NCBI GenBank assembly: GCA_004017535.1
Contig: SAJS01000022.1
Span: 1 to 64,000 of the forward strand
Direction of reading: 5' to 3'
DNA from: Mesorhizobium sp.
GTDB taxonomy: Bacteria > Pseudomonadota > Alphaproteobacteria > Rhizobiales > Rhizobiaceae
DNA length: 64,000 nt
The notes under the pieces were generated by a model that was given only the letters and a program-made list of their open reading frames with translations, made no database searches and had not been told where the DNA came from. The position numbers and the translations under genes are program-made. Positions within the stretch are counted from its first letter, which is position 1; the number at the start of each line of letters is the position of its first letter. Shown one piece after another: positions 27,317 to 36,949 of the stretch.

Positions 27317-29427
27317 CAGAAACGATAGCGCAGGCTGCCGAACAGCGAGCGGCCCTCGTCGCGGTAGCAATAGCCGGCCGAGCAGATCGTCTGCTGGTTG
27401 TCGAACAGGTTCTTGGCGTTGATCTGCAGCTTCACGCCTTCGAGCTTCGGATTGCGGAAGCCGAAATCGTAGGACAGCGAGGCGTCGACGAAGGCGCGCG
27501 CGTCGTTCTTGAAAGTGTTGGTGTCGTCGCCGTAGCTGGCGCCGGCGAAGCGCACACCGGCGCCGAGTCCGAGCCCATCCAGCGTACCGTTCTCGAATTG
27601 ATAATGGCCCCAGAGCGACAGGATGTGATTCGGCGTCGCCGACAGTTCCTTGCCGTCGGTGCCTTCGGCGCCGCGTTCGATCTTCACGCGCAGATAGGTG
27701 TAAGAGGCGATGACGCTGAAGCCATTGTCAAGCGAGGCATTGGCCTCCAGCTCGACGCCGCGCGAGTTTAGGTCGAGCTGGCGCTGCTTGTTGATGCCGG
27801 TCGAGGCGTCGAAGACGACGCCGTCCTTCTGGTCGATGTCGAACAGCGCGGCGCTGACGGTCGCGTTGCGGTCGGGGATCTCGTATTTGACGCCGATCTC
27901 CTTCTGCGTGGCGATGGTGGGGCGGGCGACGCGGCCGACCGAACTCGAAATGTCGTCATAGACGAAGCCGATGTTGGGAGAGAACGAGGTCGAATAGTTG
28001 ATGTAGGGAACGATGCCCCATTCGGTCCGATAGGACAGGCCCACGCGGCCGGATAAGGCGCTGTCCTTCTGCTTCGACTGGCTGAAATCCGCCGCGGTGG
28101 AGGTGGTGTCGACCCAGTCGTAGCGGCCGCTGGTGAACAGAGTGAAATCATTCCACTCCATCTGGTCGTGCAGGTAGACGCCGAGCTGGTTCATCTCCTG
28201 CCCGCCGGAATGCGGGACGGGGGCGGCCTTGATGTCCTCGACCGAGACATAGGAAAGCCCGCTGCCGGCGTCATAGTCCGACCAGGCGTAGTCGATGCCG
28301 GCGATCGCTGTGTGCTTGACCGGACCGGTGTCGAATTCAAGCTGGGCCATGTTGTCGACGACGAAGTTCTTCATCGCTTCCGTGTAATGGCCCCAGTAGC
28401 GCTCAAGCGGCTGATCGGCGCCGATCGAGTGATGGCCGCTATATTCGATGTCCGAGTCGACGGCGTTGTAACGCAGGTTCTGGCGCACGGTCAGCCAGTC
28501 GTTGAAGCGGTGCTCGAATTCGTAGCCGATGCGTCCCTGGTCCTGGGTGAAATCGTTCCAGGCCGGATCGCCTTCATAGACGTTCGACAGCGCGCCATAA
28601 GCGGAGTTGTAAAAGGCGGCGGTGCCGCCAGTGACGGACTTCGAATATTCGCCGAGGATGGTGAGCCTGGTGTCCTCGTCCGGCTTGAAGGTGACGGCCG
28701 GCGCCAGATAGAGCTTGTCGTCGGGATAATCGGGCAGCCCGGTCTCGCTCAGGCGGCCGAGGCTGGTGAAGCGGTAGAGAATGCTGCCGTCGTCATTGAC
28801 CGGGCCGGAAGCATCGAGCGCGGCCTGGAAGCGGTTGTGCTCGCCGGCCAGCAACTCGATCTCATGGAACGGCTCGTCCTTGGGCCGCTTGGTGACGACG
28901 TTGACGATGCCGCCCGGACCGCTGACGCCGTAAAGCGAGGAGGCCGGTCCCTTCAGGATGGTGACGCCCTCGATGCCGTAAGGTTCTGTCTTGAACCATG
29001 CGGAAGGGCCGTTGTACTGGCGCAGCCCGTCGCGGAACATGCCGTTGTAGAAGGCCTGGAAGCCGCGCAGGAAGAAGGCGTCGTAGCGCGTGTCGAACCC
29101 GAAGCTGTTCGGATTGGCGCTCGACGTATAGCCCAGCGCGTCGTTCAGCGTACGCGGCTTCTGGTCCTCGATCTGCTTTTGCGTCACGACCGAGATCGCC
29201 TGCGGGATCCTGGCGATCGGCGTGTCGGTCTTGGTGCCGATGCGGTCCTTCTTGGCGACATAGCCGTCCTGCTTCAGGATCTCGTTGCTCTCGGCGGTCA
29301 CCTCGATCCTGTCGAGAACGGTGGCGTCGCCGCCGTCCTGGGCAACTGCCGGCCAGACATGGCCGAGGATGGCGCTGCCTGCCAGCAATGATAATCCCCG
29401 GCGCCACGTCCTCGACCGCTTCGGCAT
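27316..29427 (-). CDS. TonB-dependent siderophore receptor
   Basis: A 703-residue outer-membrane receptor. The signal peptide is about residues 1-30 ([19 protein letters not shown]). The TonB box/plug region has [26 protein letters not shown] and the plug ending [21 protein letters not shown]. The beta-barrel ends in an aromatic residue (LFGSLRYRF), as needed for assembly. FhuA/FoxA-type receptors for hydroxamate siderophores have this layout; the ligand is not proven. Start at 29427 is chosen for GGAGAC upstream and the signal peptide. An RirA-type box and an inverted repeat lie just upstream. Confidence 0.94.
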   Translation of the reverse strand: MPKRSRTWRRGLSLLAGSAILGHVWPAVAQDGGDATVLDRIEVTAESNEILKQDGYVAKKDRIGTKTDTPIARIPQAISVVTQKQIEDQKPRTLNDALGYTSSANPNSFGFDTRYDAFFLRGFQAFYNGMFRDGLRQYNGPSAWFKTEPYGIEGVTILKGPASSLYGVSGPGGIVNVVTKRPKDEPFHEIELLAGEHNRFQAALDASGPVNDDGSILYRFTSLGRLSETGLPDYPDDKLYLAPAVTFKPDEDTRLTILGEYSKSVTGGTAAFYNSAYGALSNVYEGDPAWNDFTQDQGRIGYEFEHRFNDWLTVRQNLRYNAVDSDIEYSGHHSIGADQPLERYWGHYTEAMKNFVVDNMAQLEFDTGPVKHTAIAGIDYAWSDYDAGSGLSYVSVEDIKAAPVPHSGGQEMNQLGVYLHDQMEWNDFTLFTSGRYDWVDTTSTAADFSQSKQKDSALSGRVGLSYRTEWGIVPYINYSTSFSPNIGFVYDDISSSVGRVARPTIATQKEIGVKYEIPDRNATVSAALFDIDQKDGVVFDASTGINKQRQLDLNSRGVELEANASLDNGFSVIASYTYLRVKIERGAEGTDGKELSATPNHILSLWGHYQFENGTLDGLGLGAGVRFAGASYGDDTNTFKNDARAFVDASLSYDFGFRNPKLEGVKLQINAKNLFDNQQTICSAGYCYRDEGRSLFGSLRYRF

Positions 29428-29440
29428 TAACCTGTCTCCA

Positions 29441-29485
29441 ATACTCATATTTGACCACGTCTCCGCGCTCTCAAATATGAGTATG
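29441..29485 (-). promoter_or_regulatory. 14-bp inverted repeat in the receptor leader
   Basis: A perfect 14-base inverted repeat, TCAAATATGAGTAT, at 29441-29454 and 29472-29485, with 17 bases between. The near arm ends one base before the ribosome-binding region; the far arm overlaps the iron box. It may be a double operator or an RNA hairpin in the 5' leader. Confidence 0.6.
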
Positions 29486-29493
29486 TGAGTCAA
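29479..29493 (-). promoter_or_regulatory. RirA-type iron-responsive operator before the TonB receptor gene
   Basis: TGA-N9-TCA lies 52-66 bases upstream of the receptor start, within the 109-base gap to the preceding exporter gene. It predicts iron repression of the receptor and its coupled permease. Confidence 0.6.
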
Positions 29494-29536
29494 GTATTTT
29501 TTGACGCCTCCTCGAACTTATTGGCGTCACGCCGCG

Positions 29537-31060
29537 TCAGCCTTCCTGGCAGGCCGGGAGAGGAGCGGTGTCTTGCTCCGGCGCCGATCCGCGACGCAGG
29601 CCGAGGAAGACGATGACGGCGGTAAGCACGTTGATCGTCGCCAGCACGATGAGCAGCCGGTCGAAAGCAGTCTCATAGGCCTGGATGAGGGCCGTGGCGC
29701 CAGCCATCGGCAGGTGTTGGATCGTTGCGGCGATATTGCCGGTTGCCAGCAACTGTGCGGCAGCGGCCGCTTCGGCAGGCGAGGCCAGCCCTTGAGCGCC
29801 GAGCTGCGTGGCCGTGAAACCCGACAAGACCGCCATGACGATCGCCAGGGCCACGCCCTCGCTGGCGACGCGGGTGGTGTTGAAGATGCCGACCGCCATG
29901 CCGGCACGCTCCTTCGGCACGACGCTGAGGGCAAGCCCGTCCATCAGCCCCCAGGGCAGGGCGATGCCGATGCCGATCAGGACCAGCGCGCCGTCCGCCG
30001 CGGGCACGCGGCTCAGCCAGAGCAGGCCGGCCGCTGCGACGAGGACGCCAACGCCGCAGATCGTGGCGGGCGCGATCCAGCGCGCCGCCTGGCCGGCGAG
30101 CAACGGCAGGATCAACAGCGGGCCGGAGAGGCAGATCATCAATTGCCCCGCCTTGATCTCGCTCATCCCCTCGATGCCGATGAAGCGGATCGGCAGGAGC
30201 ACGAGCAGCACGACGAAGGCATAGGCGGGTGCCGCGGCCAGGAACTGGACGCCGACGAAGCGCGGGAAGCGGAACAGCGTCAGGTCCAGCATCGGCCGGC
30301 GCACACGCCGCTCGACAATGACGAAGGCGGCAAAACCGACGGCAGCGATGCCTAGGAGCGCGAGAACGAAGGGATCGGCCCAGCCGCTTTGAGGCGCCTG
30401 CAGCACGCCATAAGTCAACGCGGCAAGCGCGATGGTGAAGGTGCCGGCGCCAGCCCAATCGAGCCCGGTTGCATCCGGGTCGCGCGATTCGGTGACGGTG
30501 CGCAGGCCGAGCGCGGCCGCAGCGACGCCAAGCACCGCCACGAGGACAAAGATCGCGCGCCAGCCGAATGTATCGATGAGCAGGCCGGAGGCGACGGGGC
30601 CGAAGGCGAGCCCGATGCCGAAGCTGGTGCCGAGGAAGCTGAAGGCGCGCAGCCGCGATTGCCCGTCGAATTCCTGCGCGAGCGCGGAGGCGCCACCGGC
30701 GAAAGCGGCGGCGCCGCCTATGCCTTGCAAGGCACGGAACATGTCGAGCCAGACGATGTCCGGCGCCAGCATGCAGCCCAGCGCGGCAAGAACATAGGCG
30801 GCGAGGCCGACGAGGAAGATCCGCTTGCGGCCATGGTTGTCGGCCAATGCCCCGGCCGCCATCAGGCCGGCGCCGAAGGTCAGCATGAAGGCGTTCGTCA
30901 CCCAGTTGAGCGCGAGCGGACTGCCGCCGAGACCGGCGGCAATGCGAGAAAGCGCCACGGCAGGGCCGGTAAAGCTCAACGGCATCGTCATGGCGGCAAG
31001 GCAGACCGACAGCAGCACAAGCCATCTGCCGGCGTGGCCGGTTCTGGTCATCAAAATCAT
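29537..31060 (-). CDS. MFS transporter, DHA2 (EmrB/QacA) type
   Basis: A 507-residue transporter with about 14 hydrophobic segments, as in DHA2 drug:proton antiporters. NWVTNAFMLTFGAGLMAAGALADNHGRKRIF is the conserved loop and motif A. The start MILMTRTGHAGRW at 31060 has AGGAAAA upstream. It precedes the siderophore receptor gene by 109 bases on the same strand and could export a siderophore or a toxic compound; no siderophore synthesis gene is visible. It is divergent from a LysR gene, which is its likely regulator. Confidence 0.88.
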   Translation of the reverse strand: MILMTRTGHAGRWLVLLSVCLAAMTMPLSFTGPAVALSRIAAGLGGSPLALNWVTNAFMLTFGAGLMAAGALADNHGRKRIFLVGLAAYVLAALGCMLAPDIVWLDMFRALQGIGGAAAFAGGASALAQEFDGQSRLRAFSFLGTSFGIGLAFGPVASGLLIDTFGWRAIFVLVAVLGVAAAALGLRTVTESRDPDATGLDWAGAGTFTIALAALTYGVLQAPQSGWADPFVLALLGIAAVGFAAFVIVERRVRRPMLDLTLFRFPRFVGVQFLAAAPAYAFVVLLVLLPIRFIGIEGMSEIKAGQLMICLSGPLLILPLLAGQAARWIAPATICGVGVLVAAAGLLWLSRVPAADGALVLIGIGIALPWGLMDGLALSVVPKERAGMAVGIFNTTRVASEGVALAIVMAVLSGFTATQLGAQGLASPAEAAAAAQLLATGNIAATIQHLPMAGATALIQAYETAFDRLLIVLATINVLTAVIVFLGLRRGSAPEQDTAPLPACQEG

Positions 31061-31205
31061 GGATTTTCCTATCCGAGAAGGAATTGCCGGCTTGCGCGGA
31101 CTCGCGTCGCCGATCGCAACGACAAGATAGGACGGCGACATTTTCGGCAAAATAGTATTAAATCTCTAGTCATACCGGAATGAAACGCTCGAATGGAATC
31201 ACGCG

Positions 31206-32093
31206 ATGGATCGCCTCAACGGCCTTCTTGCCTTTGCCCGCACCGCCGAGTTCGGCAGTTTCGTCAGCGCGGGGCGGGCGCTAGGCATCTCCGCTTCGGC
31301 CGTCGGCAAGAGCGTCGCCCGGCTCGAGCAGGAAGTCGGGGTGCGGCTCCTGCAGCGCAGCACGCGGCGCATTGGCCTGACGGAGGAGGGTAAGCTGTTC
31401 AACGAGCGGGTGCGCCGCATTCTCGACGACATCGACGATGCCGAGGCGATGCTGTCGCGGACACGCGAGACGCCGCATGGGCGGCTGCGCATCTCGACCC
31501 CGATCGTCACCTATCACCTGCTGTTGCCGGTGCTGTCGGAATTCATGGCGCGATACCCGGAAATCGAGCTCGACATCGATTTCAACGATCGCATCGTCAA
31601 CGTCATCGAAGAGGGGATCGACGTCGCGATCCGCAGCGGCGAGCTGCCCGATTCACGATTGGTGTCGAGGCCGGTCGCGCCCTTTCGCATGATCTTGTGC
31701 GCGGCCTCGTCCTATCTCGATCGGCATGGCACCCCAGGCACGCCGGCGGATCTGGCGGCGCATTTCGGCATCCATTTCCGTTTCCTCAACAGCGGCAGGC
31801 TGCTGCAATGGCCGTTCATCACAGGAAGCGCCGCGCCGCAGATCCGTTCGATGCTGACCTGCAACAACATGGAGGCGCTGAAGGGTGCGACGCTTTCCGG
31901 GCTCGGCATAGCTTGCATGCCCGATTTCCTGGTGCGGGAGGCGCTGCATGACGGAAGGCTGAGAACCGTGCTCGACGATCATGTCGACGGCCGCGGCCAG
32001 TTCCGCATGCTGTGGCCGTCCAACCGCCACCTCTCGCCGAAGGTGCGCGTCTTCGTCGATTTCCTGCCCGAGCGGCTTGCTGTCGGGCGATAG
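31206..32093 (+). CDS. LysR-family transcriptional regulator
   Basis: A 295-residue regulator. Winged helix-turn-helix at about residues 1-60 (LLAFARTAEFGSFVSAGRAL, SASAVGKSVARLEQEVGVRL), then a periplasmic-binding-like effector domain with HGRLRISTP and EEGIDVAIRSGEL. It looks like the CrgA/DmlR-type group. The 145-base region shared with the divergent DHA2 exporter gene (start 31060) suggests that it controls that gene. The inducer is unknown. Confidence 0.92.
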   Translation: MDRLNGLLAFARTAEFGSFVSAGRALGISASAVGKSVARLEQEVGVRLLQRSTRRIGLTEEGKLFNERVRRILDDIDDAEAMLSRTRETPHGRLRISTPIVTYHLLLPVLSEFMARYPEIELDIDFNDRIVNVIEEGIDVAIRSGELPDSRLVSRPVAPFRMILCAASSYLDRHGTPGTPADLAAHFGIHFRFLNSGRLLQWPFITGSAAPQIRSMLTCNNMEALKGATLSGLGIACMPDFLVREALHDGRLRTVLDDHVDGRGQFRMLWPSNRHLSPKVRVFVDFLPERLAVGR

Positions 32094-32108
32094 GTCCCCC
32101 GGGGGTGG

Positions 32109-32873
32109 TCAGTAGGTGGTACGGCCGCCCGAGAGGTCGAAGGTGGCGCCGGTGGTGAAGGAGTTCTCGTCCGACAGCATGAAGGCGATCATTGCGGCCG
32201 CCTCCTCGATCTCGACGAAACGGCCGCGCGGCACCTTGCCGAGCATGTAGGCGACCTGGGCCTCGGTGAGCTGCTCCAGAATGCGGGTGCGGGCGGGCGA
32301 GGGCGTCAGCGCGTTGACGGCTATGTCGTATCCAGCGAGCTCCTTGCCGAGCGATTTGGTCAGCGCCAGCACGCCGGCCTTGGCGGCCGAATAGGCGGCG
32401 GCGTTGGGATTGCCCTCCTTGCCGGCCACCGAGGAGATGTTGACGATGCGGCCGTAATTGCGCGCGACCATGCCGGGCACCAGGCGCTTGCAGCAATAGA
32501 AGACGCCGTTGAGGTCGATATCGACGATCTGGCGCCAGGCGGCGGGATCATAGTCGACCACGGTCGCCGCCGGCCCGGCGATGCCTGCATTGTTGACGAG
32601 GAGATCGACGGGACCGAGCGTCTGCTCGGTCTCGGCGGCGGCGCGATCGACGGCCTCGATCTGCGACTGGTCGCAAAGGATGACCTCGACCCGGCCAAGA
32701 GAAGCGAGTTCGGCTACGGCCTTGGCCATGGCGGCCTGGTCGACGTCCCAGATGGCCACGCTGGCGCCCGACGACAACAAGCGTCGCGCGACCGCAAGGC
32801 CGATGCCTTGCGCGCCGCCGGTCACCACGGCGACGCGGCCGGAAAGATCGACGGCATTCACACGACGGTTCAT
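32109..32873 (-). CDS. Short-chain dehydrogenase/reductase
   Basis: A 254-residue SDR. The NAD(P) site is TGGAQGIG, then NNAGIAGPAA, a catalytic Ser in NISSVAG and YSAAK. The C-terminal DLSGGRTTY is common in FabG-like dehydrogenases acting on small hydroxyacids and sugars. The start MNRRVNAVDLSGRVAV follows GAGGAAAA. It is convergent with the LysR gene (15-base gap) and lies downstream of the AbrB-type membrane gene on the same strand with 36 bases between, so they may be co-transcribed. Substrate unknown. Confidence 0.88.
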   Translation of the reverse strand: MNRRVNAVDLSGRVAVVTGGAQGIGLAVARRLLSSGASVAIWDVDQAAMAKAVAELASLGRVEVILCDQSQIEAVDRAAAETEQTLGPVDLLVNNAGIAGPAATVVDYDPAAWRQIVDIDLNGVFYCCKRLVPGMVARNYGRIVNISSVAGKEGNPNAAAYSAAKAGVLALTKSLGKELAGYDIAVNALTPSPARTRILEQLTEAQVAYMLGKVPRGRFVEIEEAAAMIAFMLSDENSFTTGATFDLSGGRTTY

Positions 32874-32909
32874 GGCATTTTCCTCGCTCCCACCTTGCAA
32901 TAGCGCGGA

Positions 32910-34013
32910 TCAGGCCCTCACGTTTCGCGCCACCAGCCTGGCTACGCTTGGCCCAATGAGCAGCACGACTAGGAAGCGCGCCGACTGTAGCGCCATGACG
33001 AAGGAGATGTCGACGTTCCGCGCCGCGGCGGCGATGATGGCAACACTGTCCATGCCGCCCGGGCTGGTCGCCAAGTAAGCGGTCAACAGGTCGATGCCGA
33101 GCAGACGGCTGATGACGAAGGCCATGCCGCCGCAGAAGGCGATCAGCGCCACGATCGAGCCGATGATCTGCGGCAGGGCGCGCGCCGCATGGCGCAGGAT
33201 CGGCCGGGTGAAGTTCAGCCCGATCGACCAGCCGACCATGGCGTAGCTGATCGCCAGCAGCCAGGGCGGCAACTGCATCGGCGCGCCGAGGCCGAGATGG
33301 ATGAGGGCGCCGAAAATGAAGGTGCCGAGAAAGAACGGCGAGGGCAGCCTGACCAGCTTTCCGGCCAGGCCGCCCACGATCGCGATGCCGATGGTGGCGG
33401 CGAAGGCTAAGGCATCGATCGGCGGAAACCAGACGATCGGCGGCACCTCGACGCCGGATGTGTCGACCCACATCCTGGCGACGAGCGCGGCAGTCATCGA
33501 GACGAAGATGACGCGCAGATACTGCATGAACGCTACGAGACGCTGGTCGGCGCCAAAGGCGCCGGCCATCAGTACCATGGCGGTGGCGGCACCGGGCGAG
33601 GAGCCCCAGACCGCCGTGGTGCCGGGCAGGATGCGCCAGCGGCTGATCAGCCAGCCAAGCAGGCTGGAGGCGGCGACGGTTGCGACCACCACGCCGAGGA
33701 AGAGCGGCCATTCCTTGTAGAAGGCCGGAAACATGTCGGCGGAGATCGAATTCGCAACCAGGCAGCCGACGATCGCCTGGGCCGAACCGAACAGGAGGCG
33801 CGGCACGCGGACGGTGGCGCCGTTCGTGCCGGCGAGGATGGCGGCAAGCATAGGGCCGATCAGCAGCGCCGCCGGCAAGGCGGCGAGTTCCAACGCGCCG
33901 GCGAAGAGCAGCGAAAACACCAAAAGCACCAGCCATTGCCGCGGCGAGCGCAGCCGCGCCATGCGCTCGATCGGCGTCTGGTCCCGGGATGGTTGCTCTG
34001 GCGAGGAGTCCAT
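32910..34013 (-). CDS. AbrB-family membrane protein
   Basis: A 367-residue inner-membrane protein with about ten hydrophobic segments arranged as two similar halves (LLIGPMLAAILAG in the first, FLGTFIFGALIHLGLGA in the second). This is the family named AbrB in databases, despite having nothing to do with the DNA-binding AbrB. GTTAVWGSSPGAATAMVLMA and YLATSPGGMDSVAIIAA are the conserved repeat pair. Function is not established; transport or regulation has been suggested. It probably shares a transcript with the SDR gene downstream. Confidence 0.85.
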   Translation of the reverse strand: MDSSPEQPSRDQTPIERMARLRSPRQWLVLLVFSLLFAGALELAALPAALLIGPMLAAILAGTNGATVRVPRLLFGSAQAIVGCLVANSISADMFPAFYKEWPLFLGVVVATVAASSLLGWLISRWRILPGTTAVWGSSPGAATAMVLMAGAFGADQRLVAFMQYLRVIFVSMTAALVARMWVDTSGVEVPPIVWFPPIDALAFAATIGIAIVGGLAGKLVRLPSPFFLGTFIFGALIHLGLGAPMQLPPWLLAISYAMVGWSIGLNFTRPILRHAARALPQIIGSIVALIAFCGGMAFVISRLLGIDLLTAYLATSPGGMDSVAIIAAAARNVDISFVMALQSARFLVVLLIGPSVARLVARNVRA

Positions 34014-34081
34014 GTTCGGCTCTTAAACCGGACGCAGACAAATGCGAACCCGCTTTTCGCGGACAATCCGTGTCGAGGTGG

Positions 34082-34393
34082 TCAGCCGGCCTTTCCCGGC
34101 GCGGGAAGTCCAAAGCCGCCGACCGGATGCGTCTCGATCTGGAATTCGAAACCGGCGATGAAGGCGCGCGCCTTGGCGATCGCGGCCTGGACTTCCGGCA
34201 GCTGCAGCGAGGCCTTGTGGCTCGCCTGGTCGATCCATACCTCGGTGACCCAGATGGCATCGGCGTCGGCCGGATCGGTGGCGATGATGTAGCTCAGGCA
34301 GCCTGGGAGCGCTGCAGTGCTTTCGCGCAGCACGTCGATCACCGCATCGCGCTGGCCGCGCGCCGCCCGCATCTTGCCGATCAATCCGTACAT
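34082..34393 (-). CDS. Antibiotic biosynthesis monooxygenase (ABM) domain protein
   Basis: A 103-residue ferredoxin-like small protein. MYGLIGKMRAARGQRDAVID, LPGCLSYI and IWVTEVWIDQASHKASL match the ABM family, which includes cofactor-free quinol monooxygenases (YgiN) and several non-enzymatic relatives. It lies between an SDR gene and the AbrB-type gene on the same strand, a common setting for quinone or aromatic metabolism, but no pathway is evident. Confidence 0.85.
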   Translation of the reverse strand: MYGLIGKMRAARGQRDAVIDVLRESTAALPGCLSYIIATDPADADAIWVTEVWIDQASHKASLQLPEVQAAIAKARAFIAGFEFQIETHPVGGFGLPAPGKAG

Positions 34394-34444
34394 GCCTTGA
34401 TCTCCCTCCAGGTTGCACGCTGCATCAAGTATGCAATCGCCGGC

Positions 34445-35218
34445 TCACGGCATCAACTGGCCGCCATTCACCTCGATCACTTGGCCGATGATGTAGCCGC
34501 TCAACAGATCGGACGACAGGAACAGGTAGGCGCCGACGCAATCCTCGGCCGTTCCGGCGCGTCCCTGCGGAATGGTCGCGACCATCGCCTTGATCTGCTC
34601 AGCGCTCGAATAGCGTTCGTGGAACGGCGTCAGGATCGTGCCTGGCGCCACCGCATTGACGCGGATGCCGAAGCCGATGAGTTCCTTCGCCATGCCGCGC
34701 GTCACGTTGGAAACGAAGGCTTTCGACGAACCATAGAGGCCGGCGCCGCCGCCGGCGCCATTGCGCGCGGCGATCGAGGTGGTGTTGATGATGAAGCCGC
34801 CCTGGCGCTTCAGCCACGGGATCGCCTTGCGCGAGGCGGTCAGCACCGAGCGCGCGTTGAGGTCCATCACGGCGTCGTAATGCGCTTCGTCCTGGTCGGC
34901 ATAGGCGATGCGGCCGAGCATGCCGCCGGCATTGTTGACCAGGCCGTCGAGCCGGCCCAAATGCTGGGCGCTTTCCTCGACCACACGCTCGACGTCGGCG
35001 GGTATCGAAAAATCGCCCTGGACCAGAAACACCTCGCCGCCGTCGTCCCGGATAGCTTCGGCCACGGCTTCGGCGGGTGCGCGGCTCGCATTGTAATGCA
35101 GCGCGACGCGGCATTTCTGCGCAGCGTAGGCACGCGCAAGTGCTGCACCGATGCCGGTCGAGGCACCGGTGACCAGCACCGCCTTGCCGGCAAGATCGGG
35201 GATGGCAAGTGTCGTCAT
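34445..35218 (-). CDS. Short-chain dehydrogenase/reductase
   Basis: A 257-residue SDR. NAD(P) site TGASTGIG, NNAGGMLGRIA, Ser in NTTSIAARNG and YGSSK are all present. The C-terminal SGYIIGQVIEVNGGQLMP is the usual dimer end. MTTLAIPDLAGKAVLVTG at 35218 is taken as start. It lies about 50 bases upstream of the ABM gene on the same strand. Substrate unknown; FabG-like 3-oxoacyl or sugar dehydrogenases are the nearest type. Confidence 0.88.
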   Translation of the reverse strand: MTTLAIPDLAGKAVLVTGASTGIGAALARAYAAQKCRVALHYNASRAPAEAVAEAIRDDGGEVFLVQGDFSIPADVERVVEESAQHLGRLDGLVNNAGGMLGRIAYADQDEAHYDAVMDLNARSVLTASRKAIPWLKRQGGFIINTTSIAARNGAGGGAGLYGSSKAFVSNVTRGMAKELIGFGIRVNAVAPGTILTPFHERYSSAEQIKAMVATIPQGRAGTAEDCVGAYLFLSSDLLSGYIIGQVIEVNGGQLMP

Positions 35219-35314
35219 GTCGGTCGGCCTCCAGGTTTGCACATTTCGTAGGCCATTGCGGGCCTTCCGTTCAAGTGTTGGCGTTCAAGTGTTGGCATTC
35301 AAGCGTGGCCGCGT

Positions 35315-35749
35315 TCAGGGCCTGAGATAGACATAGCCCTGATGCTGCAGTTCGGCGAGTTTAACGACGCCGCCTTTCTCTGCGACCTGGAAGCCCGACA
35401 GCAGGTCGGCAAGCGTGATGTCCATGCCGCGCAGGGTGTTGCCGCAGGCCTGCGGGACGAGTCCCTGCTGGACGAGGCCGGCAAAGCGGCTGGAAACAGC
35501 GCCGGAAGCGCCCTTGGATTTGAAGGCGGCCAGCGCCGGACCGTGCACGACAAGCACGATATCGACATTGCCGCCGGTGCCTTCATAGTGGTTCTTGATG
35601 TTGCCGAGGACGAAGTTGACCTTGTCGGCGTCGCTGAGGTGATAAGCGACCTTCAGCTTCTCCTCAGCCGTTGCCGCGTTGGCCCGGCTCAGGCCGAAAA
35701 GGCCCGCGGCGCCGGCAAGGCCGGCACGAAAAATGTCACGGCGCAGCAT
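35315..35749 (-). CDS. Secreted DsrE/F-like protein
   Basis: A 144-residue protein with an N-terminal signal carrying twin arginines (MLRRDIFRAGLAGAAGLFGLSRANA), so export by Tat is possible. The mature part has the DsrE fold pattern: VAYHLSDADKVNFVLGNIKNH, then VDIVLVVHGPALAAF. A single Cys in QACGNTL could serve in sulfur handling, as in DsrE/TusD relatives, but the family is broad. GGAGG precedes the ATG. Upstream, divergent, is a secreted protein gene. Confidence 0.8.
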   Translation of the reverse strand: MLRRDIFRAGLAGAAGLFGLSRANAATAEEKLKVAYHLSDADKVNFVLGNIKNHYEGTGGNVDIVLVVHGPALAAFKSKGASGAVSSRFAGLVQQGLVPQACGNTLRGMDITLADLLSGFQVAEKGGVVKLAELQHQGYVYLRP

Positions 35750-35848
35750 CCTATCCTCCGTTTGCCGGCCTGCTCGCGCGATTTTGCATGGTCCAGGCGG
35801 GTCTCCTAGACTAGCATAAAGAAGTCCTGTCGGTGGGAGGAGGATCGC

Positions 35849-36949
35849 ATGGCATCGAAGGCCGTTGTGGGGAGGACCATGGCGGGCGTAGCGCTTTGCG
35901 CCGCCCTTGCCGCTTTTGCCGGCGCGGCGCGCGCCGAACAGCCGCCCAAACTTCCCGAGCTCAGCCCGACCGGTGCCGATGTCTGCTTCGGCCGCATCTA
36001 CGACGCCGCCCATCTCAAGGCGCATCCGCACCAGAAAGTGGCACGCATCTTTTTCTTCTATGGCCATGATCCGGTCAGCCGGCCGAACGAAGAACCCCCC
36101 GCCAACCAGGATACTTCCTATAACGGCTTCCTCACCACCACTGTGCGCGGCGCCAAGAAGCCCGACTGGGCGGCCGGCTGGTGCAACAAGGAGGATCCGA
36201 GCGACAAGGCGAGTGGCATCCGCTGCGGCATGGATTGCGACCGCACGCTCGCCTCGGTGAAAGTCGACGACAAGGGCCGGCTGATGCTCTCCAACGTACA
36301 GCCTGATGTGTATCTCGACGCCGGCGCGGAGGAAGATCTCGGCAAAGCCGAGTACAACAGGCAGGCGCTGGGCAGCGAGGACGACAATTTCAAGCTGGAT
36401 CCGATGCCGGCCGAGACCTGCAAGACGGAGTTCTCACGCATCGACCCCATCGACCCGGCGCTGGGTGATCCGCTGCGCGTGCGCCTGAAGCCCGATCAGC
36501 CCTTCTGCTTCGGGCGCGACTATGACGATGCGCATCTGAAAACACATCCCAACCAGCTGACGCAATCCATCCGCGTCTTCCGCGGGCCGGTCGAGCTCGC
36601 TTCCTTCGCGGCCGGCGGCGATGCCGCGACCTGGCCCGACGGGGCGGACATTGCCGTTTCGGTGACGACCAAGCAGAAGGGGAAAACGGTCACGCAGACC
36701 TATTCCTGCCAGGGCGAGGCCGATCAGTGGCGCTGCTCGGCAAGCTCCAAAATGAGCGATTTTTCCTGCGACATCTCGCAGAAGGAGATTTTTCTCAAGC
36801 GCGGCCCCAATGGCACGATGATGCTGGCCAATCCCAACAGTGCGGTGGCTGTTGTGGATCTCTGTTCGAAGGCGGCGGACGGCAAGACCAAGTCCGACGA
36901 CAAGGTTTATCGGCTGCAGCCACTGCCGCAGTCGGCCTGTGCTCCGTAA
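35849..36949 (+). CDS. Secreted protein with two repeated domains, unknown function
   Basis: A 366-residue exported protein with a signal peptide ending near AARAE (residue 30). The mature part is an internal duplication: CFGRIYDAAHLKAHPHQ at 46-62 recurs as CFGRDYDDAHLKTHPNQ at 220-236, and each half ends in a similar LMLSN/MMLAN strand and a KLDPMP/RLQPLP motif. There are about eleven cysteines, some spaced as disulfide pairs, fitting a periplasmic location. I recognise no family. A large palindrome begins inside its stop codon. Confidence 0.75.
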   Translation: MASKAVVGRTMAGVALCAALAAFAGAARAEQPPKLPELSPTGADVCFGRIYDAAHLKAHPHQKVARIFFFYGHDPVSRPNEEPPANQDTSYNGFLTTTVRGAKKPDWAAGWCNKEDPSDKASGIRCGMDCDRTLASVKVDDKGRLMLSNVQPDVYLDAGAEEDLGKAEYNRQALGSEDDNFKLDPMPAETCKTEFSRIDPIDPALGDPLRVRLKPDQPFCFGRDYDDAHLKTHPNQLTQSIRVFRGPVELASFAAGGDAATWPDGADIAVSVTTKQKGKTVTQTYSCQGEADQWRCSASSKMSDFSCDISQKEIFLKRGPNGTMMLANPNSAVAVVDLCSKAADGKTKSDDKVYRLQPLPQSACAP

